Positions 39,135 to 52,180 of a DNA stretch of 64,000 nt are shown in pieces; positions within the stretch are counted from its first letter, which is position 1; every line of letters begins with the position of its first letter. The DNA lies in NCBI GenBank assembly GCA_037954325.1, contig JBBMNZ010000099.1, positions 35,001-99,000 of the forward strand, in the 5' to 3' direction. A program made the translations under genes and the position numbers. The DNA is from Fistularia commersonii. Its lineage: Eukaryota; Chordata; Actinopteri; Syngnathiformes; Fistulariidae. The notes beneath the pieces were generated by a model. It was not told the DNA's origin. It did no database searches and saw nothing but the letters and a program-made list of their open reading frames with translations.

Positions 39135-41168
39135 GAGTGTTGCATGGTTTTCAGGGAGGAGTTGAGAAAGGGTCTGGGTGGTCAGGGAGAGCTTCCAGAT
39201 GATTGGACAACAACAGCTAGTGTGATCAGGGAGACAGGTAGAAGAGTACTTGGTGTGTCATCTGGAAGGAAAGTAGATAAGGAGACTTGGTGGTGGAATG
39301 AGGAAGTGCAGGAGTGTATACAGAGAAAATGGTTAGCGAAGAAGAAGTGGGATACTGAGAGGACTGAAGAGAACAGACAGGAGTTCAGGGAGATGCGGCG
39401 AAAGGTAAAGATAGAGGTAGCAAAGGCAAAACAAAGGGCTTATGATGACTTGTATGCTCGGTTGGATAGTAAGGAGGCTGAAAATGATCTATACAAGTTG
39501 GCGAAACAGAGAGATAAAGATGGAAAGGATGTACAGCAGGTCCGGGTGATAAAGGACAGAGAGGGAAATGTATTGACAGATGCTAGAAGAGTGACAGGAA
39601 GATGGAAAGAGTACTTTGAAGAGCTGATGAATGTGGAAAATGAAAGAGAGGCAAGGGTAGAAGAGGTGATTATTGTAGACCACAAAGTAGCAAAAATGAG
39701 TAAAAGTGAAGTGAGGAAGGCATTGAAGAGGATGAAGAGTGGAAAAGCAGTTGGTCCTGATGATATACCTGTGGAGGTGTGGAAGTGTCTAGGAGAGGCA
39801 GCGGTAGATTTTCTGACTAGATTATTCAACAGGATCTTAGAGAGTGAGAAGATGCCTGAAGAATGGAGACAAAGTGTGATGGTGCCTATTTTTAAGAATA
39901 AAGGGGATGTGCAGAATTGTGGCAACTACAGAGGGATAAAGTTGATGAGCCATACAATGAAGTTATGGGAAAGAGTAGTGGAAACTAGACTGAGAGCAGA
40001 AGTCAGCATTTGTGAACAGCAGTATGGCTTCATGCCTAGGAAGAGTACTACAGATGCAGTATTTGCGTTGAGAATGCTAATAGAAAAGTACAGAGAAGGC
40101 CAGAGGGAGCTGCATTGCGTTTTCGTAGACCTAGAAAAAGCATATGACAGGGTGCCAAGAGAGGAGCTCTGGTATTGTGGAGGTATTATCTGGTATTATG
40201 AGGAAGTCTGGAGTGGCAGAGAAGTATGTTAGACTGGTGCAGGACATGTATGCCAGCTGTGAGACACTGGTACGGTGTGCTGTAGGGGTAACCGAGAAGT
40301 TCAAGGTGGAGGTGGGACTCCATCAGGGATCAGCTCTGAGCCCCTTCTTGTTCGCAATGGTGATGGGTAGGCTGACAGATGAGGTTAGACAGGAATCCCC
40401 ATGGACCATGATGTTTGCGGATGACATTGTGATCTGTAGTGAGAGCAGACAACAGGTAGAGGAAAATCTAGAGAGGTGGAGGTATGCTCTGGAAAGGAGA
40501 GGAATGAAAGTTAGTCACAGCAAGACAGAATATATGTGTGTGAACGAGAGGAACTCGGGTGGAGCGGTGAGGCTACAGGGAGTGGAGATCAAGAAGCTGG
40601 AGGATTTCAGGTACTTAGGGTCAACAGTCCAGAGCAACGGAGAGTGCGTAAAAGAGGTGAAGAGACGGGTCCAAGCAGGTTGGAATGGCTGGAGAAAAGT
40701 GTCAGGGGTACTATGTGATAGAAGACTATCGGCCAGAATAAAAGGAAAGGTGTACAAGACAGTGGTGAGACCAGCGATGATGTTTGGACTAGAAACTGTT
40801 CCAATGACCAAAAGACAGCAGACAGAACTAGAGGTTGCAGAGATGAAGATGTTGAGGTTCTCTTTGGGAGTGACCAGGATGGATAGGATCAGGAATGAGT
40901 CTATCAGAGGGACGGCACATGTTTGATGTTTTGGAGAGAAGGTCAGAGAAGCCAGACTGAGATGGTTCGGTCATGTACAGAGAAGAGATAGTGAATATAT
41001 TGGTAGACGGATGCTGGAAATGGAGCTGCCAGGCAATAGGTCTCGAGGAAGACCAAAGAGAAGATTTATGGACGTAGTGAGAGAGGATATGAAGGTAGCT
41101 GGTGTGAGAGAGGAAGATACAGAGAATAGGGTTAGATGGAGAAGGTTGACTCGCTGTGGCGACCCCTG
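39135..41168 (+). pseudogene. RTE ORF2 (reverse transcriptase), broken
   Basis: Same protein as at 17910: KSGKAVGPDDIPVEVWK, NYRGIKL and VDLEKAYDRVP in the first frame (to 40232), GLHQGSALSPFLFA and FADDIVIC in the second (40144-40926). About 19 bp are inserted near 40178 (ggaggtattatctggtatt) relative to the other copy, while the base missing there near 19122 is present here. The two copies thus carry different lesions. The C-terminal piece after 40926 is again out of frame. Confidence 0.85.
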
Positions 41169-41196
41169 ACGGGAAAAGCCAAAAGAAGAAGAAGAA
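39135..41196 (+). mobile_element. RTE-type LINE inserted in copia E
   Basis: 5'-truncated RTE with a short GAA tail (about 41182-41196), bounded by an 18-bp target duplication with one mismatch. It therefore retrotransposed directly into a copia B-family RT gene. This is the intact junction form of the RTE seen at 17910. Confidence 0.88.
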
Positions 41197-42028
41197 GATT
41201 TCATTATTGCAGCAAGCAGCAATGATGCACTCAGCACATTTAAACAGAACATGAAATTCAAGTTCAACATGAAAGACCTGGGGAAACTATCATATTTTTT
41301 GGGCATACAATTTGAACAAAAGGGGGATGAAATCAAAGTACATCCTAAAAATGCTAGAGAGATTTGGAATGTCAGAATGTAAAGCAAGATCTACTCCAAG
41401 TGAGCAAAAATTAGAGGGCATCCCTGTAGCTGATGAAAATGAGCAAAGTGAACCTGTCGACCCCAAAGAATATCGTGAGATTGTAGGCAGTCTTATTTAT
41501 GCCATGACTTGCACCAGACCTGATATCAGCTGGATAGTGAGCAAACTATCACAGAATCTGGCAATGCCAAAAGTAGAAAACTTAGTAGCTGCAAAACATG
41601 TTCTGAGGTATTTGAAGGGGACAGCTGATTATGAACTAAGTTTCAAGACAAATAAGGAGGATTTGAACCTGATAGCTTACAGTGATTCAGACTGGGCATC
41701 ATCTGTAGAAGACAGACGTAGCACTACAGGCTACTGTTTCAGTTTAACAAAACAAGGCCCAGCCATTGCATGGAAGTCAAGGAAACAGCCCACAGTGGCC
41801 CTGTCAACATGTGAGGCTGAATACATCGGCCGAGCCACCACCGCACAAGAAAACATGTACCTGTCTCAACTGTTAAACGGTATGGAAAACAAAATGTACA
41901 GTTGCACAACAATCTACGGAGACAATCAGGGGGCCATCGCACTGAGTAAGAATCCTGTAAACAGACAAAGGTCAAAACACATTGATGTAAAATATCATTT
42001 CATTCGTGAAGCACTCAGTGAGGGTTAA
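41197..42028 (+). pseudogene. RT end and RNase H of copia E
   Basis: Family B protein from FIIAASSNDALSTF to the TAA at 42026-42028. A 14-bp deletion near 41337 (relative to B) breaks the frame between SYFLGIQFEQKGDEIK and YILKMLERFG; the open part is 41312-42028. RNase H residues DSDW, CEAEY and GDNQGAI are present. The terminal 35 codons follow the TAA in frame (to about 42136), as in B and C. Confidence 0.82.
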
Positions 42029-42178
42029 ATAAATCTTATCTATTGTCCATCAGAGGACATGTTGGCAGACATCTCGACAAAACTCATGACAAAGGTAAAA
42101 ATAGAAAAATTCAAAAAGTGGTTCTTTGGAAATTAAAATGTCCAAAGTTTTTTTTTGGATGTTGAGATCAAGAGGGGG

Positions 42179-42534
42179 TGTTGAGATAGGTGATCTCATT
42201 AGTTTTATTTGAGTTTACATTCTAGTATACATATGTTGTATTTGTATCTACTCTCAGGAAATGCATGGCACTTTATGACAAGGTTTGGGACTTGTTTTAG
42301 TTTTTCGCGACTGTTCAGCTAACTTGACGTTAACTTCTACGTCAGTGTTTTTTTTTTGGTATAGCGGTGCTGGCGGGAATTTTTCCCTCACTCTGTACTG
42401 TACATGTCCCATGGCTAACCGATGTTGATTCCCGGAGCTGTGAAGAAGAAAATAAAAGACGATTCAAACAAGGCAAACTTGTGAATTCCTTCCGAAACAT
42501 GGAAAACGAAGAAGCTGCAAACTTAAACGCATCA
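42179..42534 (+). repeat. 3' LTR of copia E
   Basis: 356 bp, sense on the plus strand, with AATAAA near 42451. The following bases, aggacattcgttctg, are LINE sequence identical to the empty site at 28531. Confidence 0.88.
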
Positions 42535-42950
42535 AGGACATTCGTTCTGTATGTAATCAGAAGTTAATAGTGTTAACGGTTTGTGAGAAATTTACAATGC
42601 TAGACAAAAAAAGAAATTAAAAGGAAATAATTAAATCAATAGATAGACAAATAAAAAATTAAAACGAAAAAGATTGCAAGGGGAATACAACATATAATTA
42701 AGTTGGCGATTCACAAGGAATCTCAGACATCAAACTGTATATTTTTTGTTGTTTATATATAAACATATACAAAACAAACATATGTTGTTTGTTGTTGTTT
42801 ATTTTTGGGATATATTGAGGAATATTTGTTGGAAAGGAGTCACAATCGCTTTTTGATAATGTCGAAGTGTATAGGTGGCTATAGAATTTAAAGATTTCTG
42901 TGGAAATTATAGCCTCATCTGTAATTTCCTTGTTGTTAAGACGGGCTTCC
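42535..42950 (-). mobile_element. L1-like LINE piece right of copia E
   Basis: AT-rich 3' untranslated sequence, then about 60 codons from before RT (ISTEIFKFYSHLYTSTLSKS; part of the minus frame 42698-43159). It has the same internal deletion as 28536-28945. It is the other half of the LINE whose 3' end stands beside copia B and C. Confidence 0.75.
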
Positions 42951-43298
42951 GCTTTGCTCCGCTCCTCCGCTCCTCCGCTCTTCCGCTCCGGGCCCTGGAA
43001 CTCCCGATCTGCGGGACTTCGGTGAATTCCGGGCCAGTCTTCTGCTCTTCTGCTCTCCTCCGCTTCTTCGCTCCCCCGCTTTGGACCCTGGAACTCCCGA
43101 ACTGGGCCGGGCTTCTGCCCTCCGCCTCTCCTCTGCTCATCCGCTCCAGGCCCTGGCACTCCCGGTCATCCAGTCATTCGCATGTGCGTGCCCGGAAGTC
43201 CGGGAGCTCCACTCAAACGTCCGGGGGATAAGGGTAAGGGGTCCTGCTCCCCCCCCCCTCGCCGCCTCTGAGAAGAGAAACATCTCCTCCGCTCCTAA
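42951..43298. repeat. Composite satellite unit without CA tract
   Basis: Pyrimidine-rich modules with ggccctggaactcccgatc and the module cattcgcatgtgcgtgcccg to ggggtcctgc. It is a close match to 63430-63770. No gene. Confidence 0.75.
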
Positions 43299-43516
43299 GG
43301 GCATAAGGGCATTCGTTCTGTATGTAATCAGAAGTTAATAGTGTTAACGGTTTGCGAGAAATTTTTAATGCTGGACAAAAACAGAAAATTAAAAGGAAAT
43401 AATTAAATAAATAGATAGAAAAATAAAATTAAAAACTAAAAAAAAAATTGCAAGGGGAATACAACATGTAATTAAGTTGGCCGTTCACAAGGAATCTCAG
43501 ACATCAAACTGTTTTT
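43299..43516 (-). mobile_element. L1-like LINE 3' untranslated piece
   Basis: A further copy of the AT-rich 3' untranslated segment (cattcgttctgtatgtaatc to ctcagacatcaaactg), directly before the 3' end of the next LINE copy. No coding sequence. Confidence 0.65.
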
Positions 43517-43889
43517 AATTGAACATAAATAGTACACACAAATATACAAATGTACAAATAAACATGGCAAGGTAGAACTGAATGTCAATGAAACAACCAG
43601 GGATGAGGAAGCAACGGACATAAGGACATTTGTTCTGTATGTAATCAGAAGTTAATAGTGTTAACGGTTTGTGAGAAATTTACAGTGCTAGACAAAAAAA
43701 AGAAATTAAAAGGAAATAATTAAATCAATAGATAGACAAATAAAAAATTAAAACGAAAAAAAAATTGCAAGAGGAATACACATGTAATTAAGTTGTTGTT
43801 TTTTTTTTCCAAAAAAAAGGAATCTCAGACATGGGTAACTGTATATTTTTTAGTTTTTGGATTTTTCCATAAGTTTTAAGGATTTTTTT

Positions 43890-44192
43890 TTATAATTCAA
43901 AATCGTTTATGAAGAAATTAAAATTTGGGGAGCATTTTTGCATTCTGTTTTTGTGAATGAAGAACTTGGCCAGGCCTAAAAGAACATTGACATAGAGTTC
44001 ATCTGTTATGTTGCTTATAAGTAAACCAAATGTGATATCATCTTTTGAGAGGGAAACTGGTGATGATGGAATGAGAATGAGAAAAAATATATGGTCAGTG
44101 GTTTCAATGTTGTCTTCACAAAATGTACAAATATTATCTTCAAAAGTAAAGCGTACCCGCAATAATTCCTTAGATGGGTAGATGTCATTCAT
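43890..44192 (-). pseudogene. L1/Tx1-like ORF2 C-terminus (zinc-knuckle-like)
   Basis: About 100 codons: YPSKELLRVRFTFEDNICTF then CEDNIETTDHIFF, the CX2C plus H pattern seen near the end of L1/Tx1 ORF2 proteins. It ends at 43890 and is followed by AT-rich 3' untranslated sequence. It is the continuation, in another frame, of 44287-45430. Confidence 0.72.
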
Positions 44193-44286
44193 AATTTAGA
44201 AGTGGGTCTCTTCTTGCCTTGGGGGGTATGGGTAGAGTCAGACACATAGTTCGCAGCGTGGCAATCGATTCCTTATCAAATTTATT

Positions 44287-45430
44287 TCAAATATTATTTT
44301 TGTTTTGACGTCCAGGGAATAAGTTTCCTGTGAAACATGTCCTAATAAAGGAGTTGCTGCACTTTCTGTCCAGAATTGAGATTCCCTGGAGTGATAGTCG
44401 GGGTAACTGTGGTTGTACGGTTCGGTGCGTCATTATATTTTTGGTCAGGAATACAAATTGTCGAGGCAGTGCGTTTCGTGACTTTATCAACTCTAATATG
44501 GGAGGCTTAAATCTGTGTGTAGTACAGAACTGTTCATAGTCTAGACGACTGCCATTGTCATCCATCAAGTCAATTATTGACCATATACCTTTCTCAAAGC
44601 ATTCCTTGTAAAACAGAGGTTTGTTGCCACGCAGTACATATCTATTGTTCCAAATTATTGTACTGTGTGGTGAGAAATTGTGTACATATATCATTTTCCA
44701 GTATAATAGTATTTGTTTATGGAACTCTGAAAATTGGACAGGAATCTTGTTGATATCCAAGTCAGAGATAAGTAGAAGACTTAGGCTGCCGACTATGTTG
44801 AATAAGTAGTTTGGAGTACAATACCAGAAAGAATGATGATGTTTGATCCAGGATTTCAACCAGTTCACCTTCAATGTCCCATTCAGGCAGTCCAACTCTA
44901 TCACTTTCAGCCCTCCTTCACTTGTTTCTTTCACCATATGAGAGTTTTTTAGATGGTGTGGTCTGTTCCTCCAGATAAAGTTGAAATTTATTTGGTTAAT
45001 AGATTTTATGAGTTGATTTGGAGCAGCATTGGAATACACTGGGTATATACATCTGGATAAACATTCCATTTTAGTCAAATATATCGGGCCTAATATTGAT
45101 AAATCTCTTTGGAGCAATATATTCAATTTAGCTTTACTTTGATTCAGTTTAGATTCAATGTTCCTGGATTGATTTAACTTTTGGTCCTTAGATAGGAAAA
45201 TGCTCAAGTATTTTATTTCTGATTTGATAGGAACATTACTGATTTCCTTTAGTGGTGAGTCATGCAGCTCAAGAAGTTTGCATTTCTTTAAGTTTAATGA
45301 CAATCCTGAAGCCTTGGAGAATGTTTTAATTTTTTCAACGCTTATTGGGACTTGATGTTCATTTTTCAAAACTAAGGTTGTGTCATCTGCCAGCAGGCTA
45401 ATAACAATTTCTGTCCCCGACATTATTTCT
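44287..45430 (-). pseudogene. L1/Tx1-like ORF2, RT end and C-terminal domain (copy c)
   Basis: Starts at LADDTTLVLKNEHQV (second catalytic motif region) and includes SGLSLNLKKCKLLEL, IWRNRPHHLKN and WLKSWIKHHHSFWYC. The longer open frame to 45543 is CA-repeat artefact. Near 44290-44340 the frame shifts; the protein end resumes in another frame at 44192. Confidence 0.8.
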
Positions 45431-45434
45431 GTCC

Positions 45435-45481
<47 letters not shown>

Positions 45482-45486
45482 ACACA

Positions 45487-45531
<45 letters not shown>

Positions 45532-46049
45532 ACTCACACACACCTTAATTCCACTCTTTTATATACGCATGTCTGGAGTTCCGGGAGCTCGTTCTCAACG
45601 TTCTGGGGATAATCATAGCTGTGCTGATAGCATTAGCCGAAACGCCCCCCCCCCCCCCCCCACACACACCACCACCACCCCACACACACACATTAGCTCC
45701 TCCATTCATTCACATGTACACGCCGGCTGCTCCGGGAGCTCCACGCCGACGTTTCGGGGATCGATGTCCGGAGAAGGTGCACCATTGCCGGTCCGCGGTG
45801 TCCTGTAGACCCCCCCCCTCCATACACACATGCAATACGCCTTGAAACGCATCGCTCGCACCGGCGTCCTACTGCCCCTAAACTTCCCATCCTCTGCCAT
45901 TGAGAAGAGAAACATTACCTCCGCTCCTCCATTCCTCCGCTTCTCCGCTCCACCGCTCCTCCGCTCCTCCGCGATGGGCCCTGGTACCCCCCCCACCTAA
46001 ACAAACTCTCACACATACACACACGAACACACTCACACAGACACAAAAA

Positions 46050-46100
<51 letters not shown>

Positions 46101-49100
46101 TAACTCATCTTAGCTGTGCTAATAGCATTAGCCGAAACGCATCCACAACCAAACAAACATTAGCTCATCCACTCATTCACATGTGTGTGCCCAATGGTCC
46201 GGCAGCTCCAATCATACTACCGGGTGATCTATGTCCGGAGAATGCTCACATTAGCCCGTCTAAGGGGTTCTTCTGCCCCCAAGCTTCCCCGCCTCTGAGA
46301 GAAGAAACATTACCTCCGCTCCTCTGCTCCTCCGCTTCTCAGCTCCACCGCTCCTCCGCGATGGGCCCTGGTACTCCCCCCCTCCCCCCCACCTAAACAA
46401 ACTCTCACACAAAATCACTCACACACACACAAAAACACACAAACACACACACACACACATACACACACACCTGAACTTATCATAGCTGTGCTAATAGCAT
46501 TAGCCGAAACGCATTCACAACCAAACAAACATTAGCTAAACCACTCATTCACATGTGTGTGCCCAATGGTACTCCCTGTCCACGACCCCCCCCCCCACCA
46601 AAAGAGCCTCTCTCACACACACACACACACAAAGACACTCACACACACACAGACACACACATAATCACATACACATACCTTAAGTCTTCATAGCTGTGCT
46701 AATAGCTTTAGCCGAAACGCATCCACAACCAAACAAACATTAGCTCATCCACTCATTCACATGTGTGTGCCCTGGTACTCCGTGTCCGCGACCCCCCCCC
46801 CCCACCAAAACAAACTATCACACACATACACAAAGACACTCACACACACACACACACTGACACACATACACACATTAAGTCATCATAGCTGTGCTAGTAG
46901 CATTAGCCGAACGCATCCACAACCAAACAAACATTAGCTCATCCACTCATTCACATGTGTGTGCCCAATGGTCCGCTTCTCCGCTCCACCACTCCTCCAC
47001 TATGGGCCCTGGTACTCCCGATCCGCCGGACTCAGGAGAATTAAGAATAAGAATCAGAACAACTTTATTAATCCCGAAGGAAATTGCAGTGCCAGAGTTA
47101 CAGAAAATATAACAGTAATAAATAATAAAAGAAAGGCAGAATTATAAATAAAAATAAACTATAAACTATAAAGTGTTTCAGTGAAACTATAGAGTGTCTT
47201 AGTAAGCACTGATAAAACTATAAGTGTCTTAGTAACAAGTGGGGTAAGGAGTGCGCAATAGTATGATAGAAGGGAACATTATAGTGTAGCTGTTATGAGA
47301 TGAGATGAAATATTGCACAATGTAGCTGTTATGAGATGAAATATTGCACAGTTTCTGAATATTGCACAGAAATGAGATATTGCACATTTTTGTTTGTTTT
47401 TAAGTTAAAGATAGGTTTTTATGGTTGCCGGCGGCTGAATGGGACGTGCTTCTGCCCTCCATCCGCTCCACAGCTCATCCGCTCCAGGCCCAGCTACCCC
47501 CTGTCCGCGCCCCCCCCCCACCTAAACAAACTGTCACACACATATACACAATCGCACACACAAACACACACACACACACACACAAGAACACACAAACACA
47601 CAAGAACACACAAACACACAAACACACACACACACACACACACCTTAAGTCATCATACCTGTGCTAATAGCTCCCAAGCTTCCCCGCCTCTGAGAGGAGA
47701 AAAAATACCTCCGCTACTCCGCTTCTCAGCTCCACCGCTCCTCCGCTATGGGCCCTGGTAACCCCCCCACCTAAACACACTCACACACACACAAAAACAC
47801 ACAAACACACACACGCACACACACACACATACACACACACAAACACACACACAAACACACCTTAACTCATCATAGCTGTGCTAATAGCATTAGCCGAAAC
47901 GCATCCACGACCAAACAAACATTAGCTCATCCACTCATTCACATGTGTGTGCCCAATGGTCCGGGAGCTCCAATCATACGTCCGGGGGATCTATGTCCGG
48001 AGAATGTGAGCATTAGCCCGTCTAAGGGGTTCTTCTGCCCCCAAGCTTCCCCGCCTCTGAGAGAAGAAACATTACCTTCGCTCCTCTGCTCCTCCGCTTC
48101 TCAGCTCCACCGCTCCTCCGCTATGGGCCCTGGTACTCCCCCCCCCCCCACCTAAACAAACTCTCACACAAAATCACTCACACACACACAAAAACACACA
48201 AACACACACACACACACATACACACACACCTTAACTCATCATAGCTGTGCTAATAGCTTTAGCCGAAACGCATCCACAACCAAACAAACATTAGCTCATC
48301 CACTCATTCACATGTGTGTGCCCTGGTACTCCGTGTCCGCGACCCCCCCCCCCACCAAAACAAACTATCACACACATACACAAAGACACTCACACACACA
48401 CACACACACTGACACACATACACACATTAAGTCATCATAGTTGTGCTAATAGCATTAGCCGAAATGCATCCACAACCAAACAAACATTAGCTCATCCACT
48501 CATTCACATGTGTGTGCCCAATGGTTCGCTTCTCCGCTCCACCGCTCCTCCGCTCCTCCGCTATGGGCCCTGGTACTCCCGATCCGCCGGACTCAGGAGA
48601 ATTATGGGACGTGCCTTTGCCCTCCATCCGCTCCACAGCTCATCCGCTCCAGGCCCAGCTACCCCCTGTCCGCGCCCCCCCCCCCACCTAAACAAATTGT
48701 CACACACATATACACAAACGCACACACAAACACACACACAAACACACACACACAAGAACACACAACACACAAACACACAAACACACGCACACACACACAC
48801 ACCTTAAGTCATCATACCTGTGCTAATAGCTCCCAAGATTCCCCGCCTCTGAGAGGAGAAACAATACCTCCGCTACTCCGCTCCTCCGCTTCTCAGCTCC
48901 ACCGCTCCTCGGCTATGGGCCCTGGTACCCCCCCCCCCCACCTAAACACACTCACTCACACACAAAAACACACAAACACACACACGCACACACACACACA
49001 TACACAAACACACCTTAACTCATCATAGCTGTGCTAATAGCATTAGCCGAAACGCATCCACTACCAAACAAACATTAGCTCATCCACTCATTCACATGTG

Positions 49101-49369
49101 TGTGCCCAATGGTCCGGGAGCTCCAATCATACGTCCGGGGGATCTATATCTGGAGAAGGCTCACAGTGGCTGGTCTAAAGCGTCCGACTGCCCCCAAACT
49201 TCCCATCCTCTGCCTTTGAGAAGAGAAAAATGACCTCCGCTCCTCCATTCCTCCGCTTCTCCGCTCCACCGCTCTTCCGCGATGGGCCTTGGTACCCCCC
49301 CTCCACCTAAACAAACTCTCACACACACACACATGACCACCCTCACACAGACACAAAAACAAACAAACA

Positions 49370-49404
<35 letters not shown>

Positions 49405-51371
49405 TAACTCATCATAGCTGTGCTAATAGCATTAGCCGAAACGCATCCACAACCAAACAAACATTAGCTCATCCACTCATTCACATGTGTGTGCCCAATG
49501 GTCCGGGAGCTCCAATCATACGTTCGGGGGATCTATGTCCGGAGAATGCTCACATTAGCCCGTCTAAGGGGTTCTGATGCCCCCAAGCTTCCCCGCCTCT
49601 GAGAGGAGAAACTATACGTCTGCTACTCCGCTCCTCCGCTCCTCCGCTTCTCAGCACCACTGCTCCTCCGCTTTGGGCCCTGGAATTCCCGAACCGCTGG
49701 ACATAAGCGAATCAAGGCCGGGCATCTGCCCTCCTCCGCTCCTCAGCTCATCTGCTCGAGGCCCTGGTACTCCCTGTCCGCGCCCCCCCCCCCCACCTAA
49801 ACAAACTCACACACACACACACACACACGAACACACACACAGACACACACACACACACACCTTAACTCATCTTAGCTGTGCTAATAGCATTAGCCGAAAC
49901 GCATCCACAACCAAACAAACATTAGCTCATCCACTCATTCACATGTGTGTGCCCAATGGTCCGGCAGCTCCAATCATACGACCGGGGGATCTATGTCCGG
50001 AGAATGCTCACATTAGCCCGTCTAAGGGGTTCTGCCCCCAAGCTTCCCCGCCTCTGAGAGAAGAAACATTACCTCCGCTCCTCCGCTCCTCCGCTTCTCA
50101 GCTCCACCGCTCCTCCGCTATGGGCCCTGGTACTCCCCCCCCCACCTAAACAAACTCTCACACAAAATCACTCACACACACACAAAAACACACAAACACA
50201 CACACACACACACATACACACACACCTTAACTCATCATAGCTGTGCTAATAGCATTAGCCGAAACGCATCCACAACCAAACAAACATTAGCTCATCCACT
50301 CATTCACATGTGTGTGCCCTATGGTACTCCCTGTCCGCGACCCCCCCCCACCAAAAGAGCCTCTCACACACACAAAGACACTCACACACACACAGACACA
50401 CATATACACTCATACACACACCTTAAGTCTTCATAGCTGTGCTAATAGCTTTAGCCGAAACGCATCCACAACCAAACAAACATTAGCTCCTCCACTCATT
50501 CACATGTGTGTGCCCTGGTACTCCTTGTCCGTGACCCCCCCCCCCCCACCAAAACAAACTATCACACACATACACAAAGACACACACACACACACACACT
50601 GACACACATACACACATTAAGTCATGATAGCTGTGCTAATAGCATTAGCCGAAATGCATCCACAACCAAACAAACATTAGCTCATCCACTCATTCACATG
50701 TGTGCGCCCAATGGTCCGCTTCTCCGCTCCACCGCTCCTCCGCTATAGGCCCTGGTACTCCCGATCCACAAACACACACAAACACACACACACACACACA
50801 CACACAAGAACACAAAAACACACAAACACACAAACACCCACACACACACACACCTTAAGTCATCATAGCTGTGCTAATAGCATTAGCCGAAACGCATCCA
50901 CAACCAAACAAACATTAGCTCGTCCACTCATTCAAATGTATGTGCCCAGAGGTCCTGGATCTCCGGTCATACGTCCGGGGCATCTATGTCCGGAGAAGGC
51001 TCACATTTGCCGGTCTAAGGGGTCCTGCTGCCCCCAAGCTTCCCCGCCTTTGAGAAGAGAAATATAATATCGCTCCTCCGCTCCTCCGCTTCTCAACACC
51101 TCCGCTCCTCCGCTATTGGCCCTGGTACTCCCGATCCTGCAAACTCAGGAGAATTGCGAGAGGTGCTTCTGCTCTCCTCCACTCCTCCGCTTCTCCGCTC
51201 CTCCGCTTTTCCGCTTTGGGCCCTGGAACTCCCGAACCGCTGGATATAAGGGAATCACGGGCTGGGCTTATGCCCTCCTCTGCTCCTCAGCTCATCCGCT
51301 CGAGGCCCTGGTACTCCCTGTCCGCGACCCCCCCCCACCTAAACAAACTCTCACACACACACACAGACACA

Positions 51372-51413
<42 letters not shown>

Positions 51414-52180
51414 CACACCTTAACTCATCATAGCTGTGCTAATAGCATTAGCCGAAACGCATCCACAACTAAACAAACATTAGCTCTTCCACTCATTCAC
51501 ATGTGTGTGCCCAATGGTCCGGGAGCTCCAATCATACGTCCGGGGGATCTATGTCCGGAGAATGCTCATATTAGCCCATCTAAGGGGTTCTGCTGCCCCC
51601 AAGCTTCCCCGCCTCTGAGTGGAGAAACAATACTTCCGCTACTCCGCTCCTCCGCTTCTCAGCTCCACCGCTCTTCCGCTATGGGCCCTGGTACTCCCCC
51701 CCTCCACCTAAATAAACTCTCACACATACACACACAAGAACACACTGACACACAAACACACAAAGACACACACACAGCTCAGCTCCACCGCTCCTCCGCT
51801 TTGGGCCCTGGAATTCCCGAACCGCTTGACATAAGCGAATCACGGGCCGGGCTTCTGCCCTCCTCCGCTCCTCAGCTCATCCGCTCTTGGCACTGGTACT
51901 CCCTGTCTGCGACCCCCCCCCCCACCAAAACAACCTCACTCACACAAACACACAAAGACACTCACACACACACACAGACACACACACACCTTAAGTCTTC
52001 ATAGCTGTGCTAATAGCGTTAGCCGAAAAGCATCCACAACCAAACAAACATTAGCTCATCCAATCATTCACAAGTATGTACCAAGAGGTCCGGGAGCCCC
52101 GGTCATACGTCCGGGAGAGCGATGTCCATAGAAGGCTCATATTGGCCAGTCTAAGGGGTCCTGCTGCCCCAAAGCTTCCC
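45431..52180. repeat. Composite satellite array with CA tracts, about 19 cores
   Basis: Tandem array of irregular units, mostly 200-400 bp. Module order: pyrimidine-rich run with GGGCCCTGGTACTCC, a C run, aaacaaact, a CA microsatellite of variable length, the core GCTGTGCTAATAGCATTAGC (about 19 by eye, first near 45617, last near 51998), cgaaacgcatccacaacc, aaacattagctcatccactc, cattcacatgtgtgtgccc, then in the longer units ccgggagctccaatcatacg to cccaagcttccccgcctctg. Short units omit the last module. Open frames on either strand are low-complexity artefacts. Apart from the insertion at 47036-47440, nothing gene-like is present. Confidence 0.88.
47036..47440. mobile_element. Unidentified AT-rich interspersed insertion in the array
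   Basis: About 400 bp unlike the flanking satellite: aacaactttattaatcccga followed by aggaaattgc, then repeated tgaaactatag/agtgtcttagtaa and gatgaaatattgcaca words. The first part looks like the 3' end of a common fish LINE or SINE (from memory, not certain). It is flanked on both sides by satellite (ggactcaggagaatta; gaatgggacgtgc, as in gaattatgggacgtgc at 48600), so the insertion is bounded. No coding potential seen. Confidence 0.5.

Larger units (their letters stand above)
29310..40760. repeat. Segmental duplication, copy 2
   Basis: Counterpart of 6290-19535 in the same orientation: copia C, L1 3' end, satellite, two tandem copia D units, RTE. It has one tandem unit fewer than copy 1 and shorter GAT (24 versus 39 triplets) and TTC tracts. 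The RTE here keeps its original right-hand target, so copy 2 may be the less rearranged form. Confidence 0.85.
41197..42534 (+). mobile_element. Copia element E, 3' half (family B)
   Basis: Everything downstream of the RT active site: RT end, RNase H, polypurine tract AAGAGGGGG and a full 356-bp 3' LTR (42179-42534). The LTR ends GCATCA in place of GCAACA and is followed by AGGAC. The RTE interrupts its left side at the WVDD motif, and nothing of its 5' half remains apart from 29 bp. Confidence 0.88.
43517..45430 (-). mobile_element. L1/Tx1-like LINE, copy c, with complete 3' end
   Basis: Minus-strand 5'-truncated LINE. It starts at a CA microsatellite (45431 onward) just upstream of the second catalytic RT motif, runs through the C-terminal domain to 43890, and ends in AT-rich 3' untranslated sequence at about 43517 (gttcaattaaaa). 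It shows what copy a (26813-27888) lost to the copia D LTR. An empty copia target lies at about 43620-43630 (cggacataaggacatttg). Confidence 0.8.
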
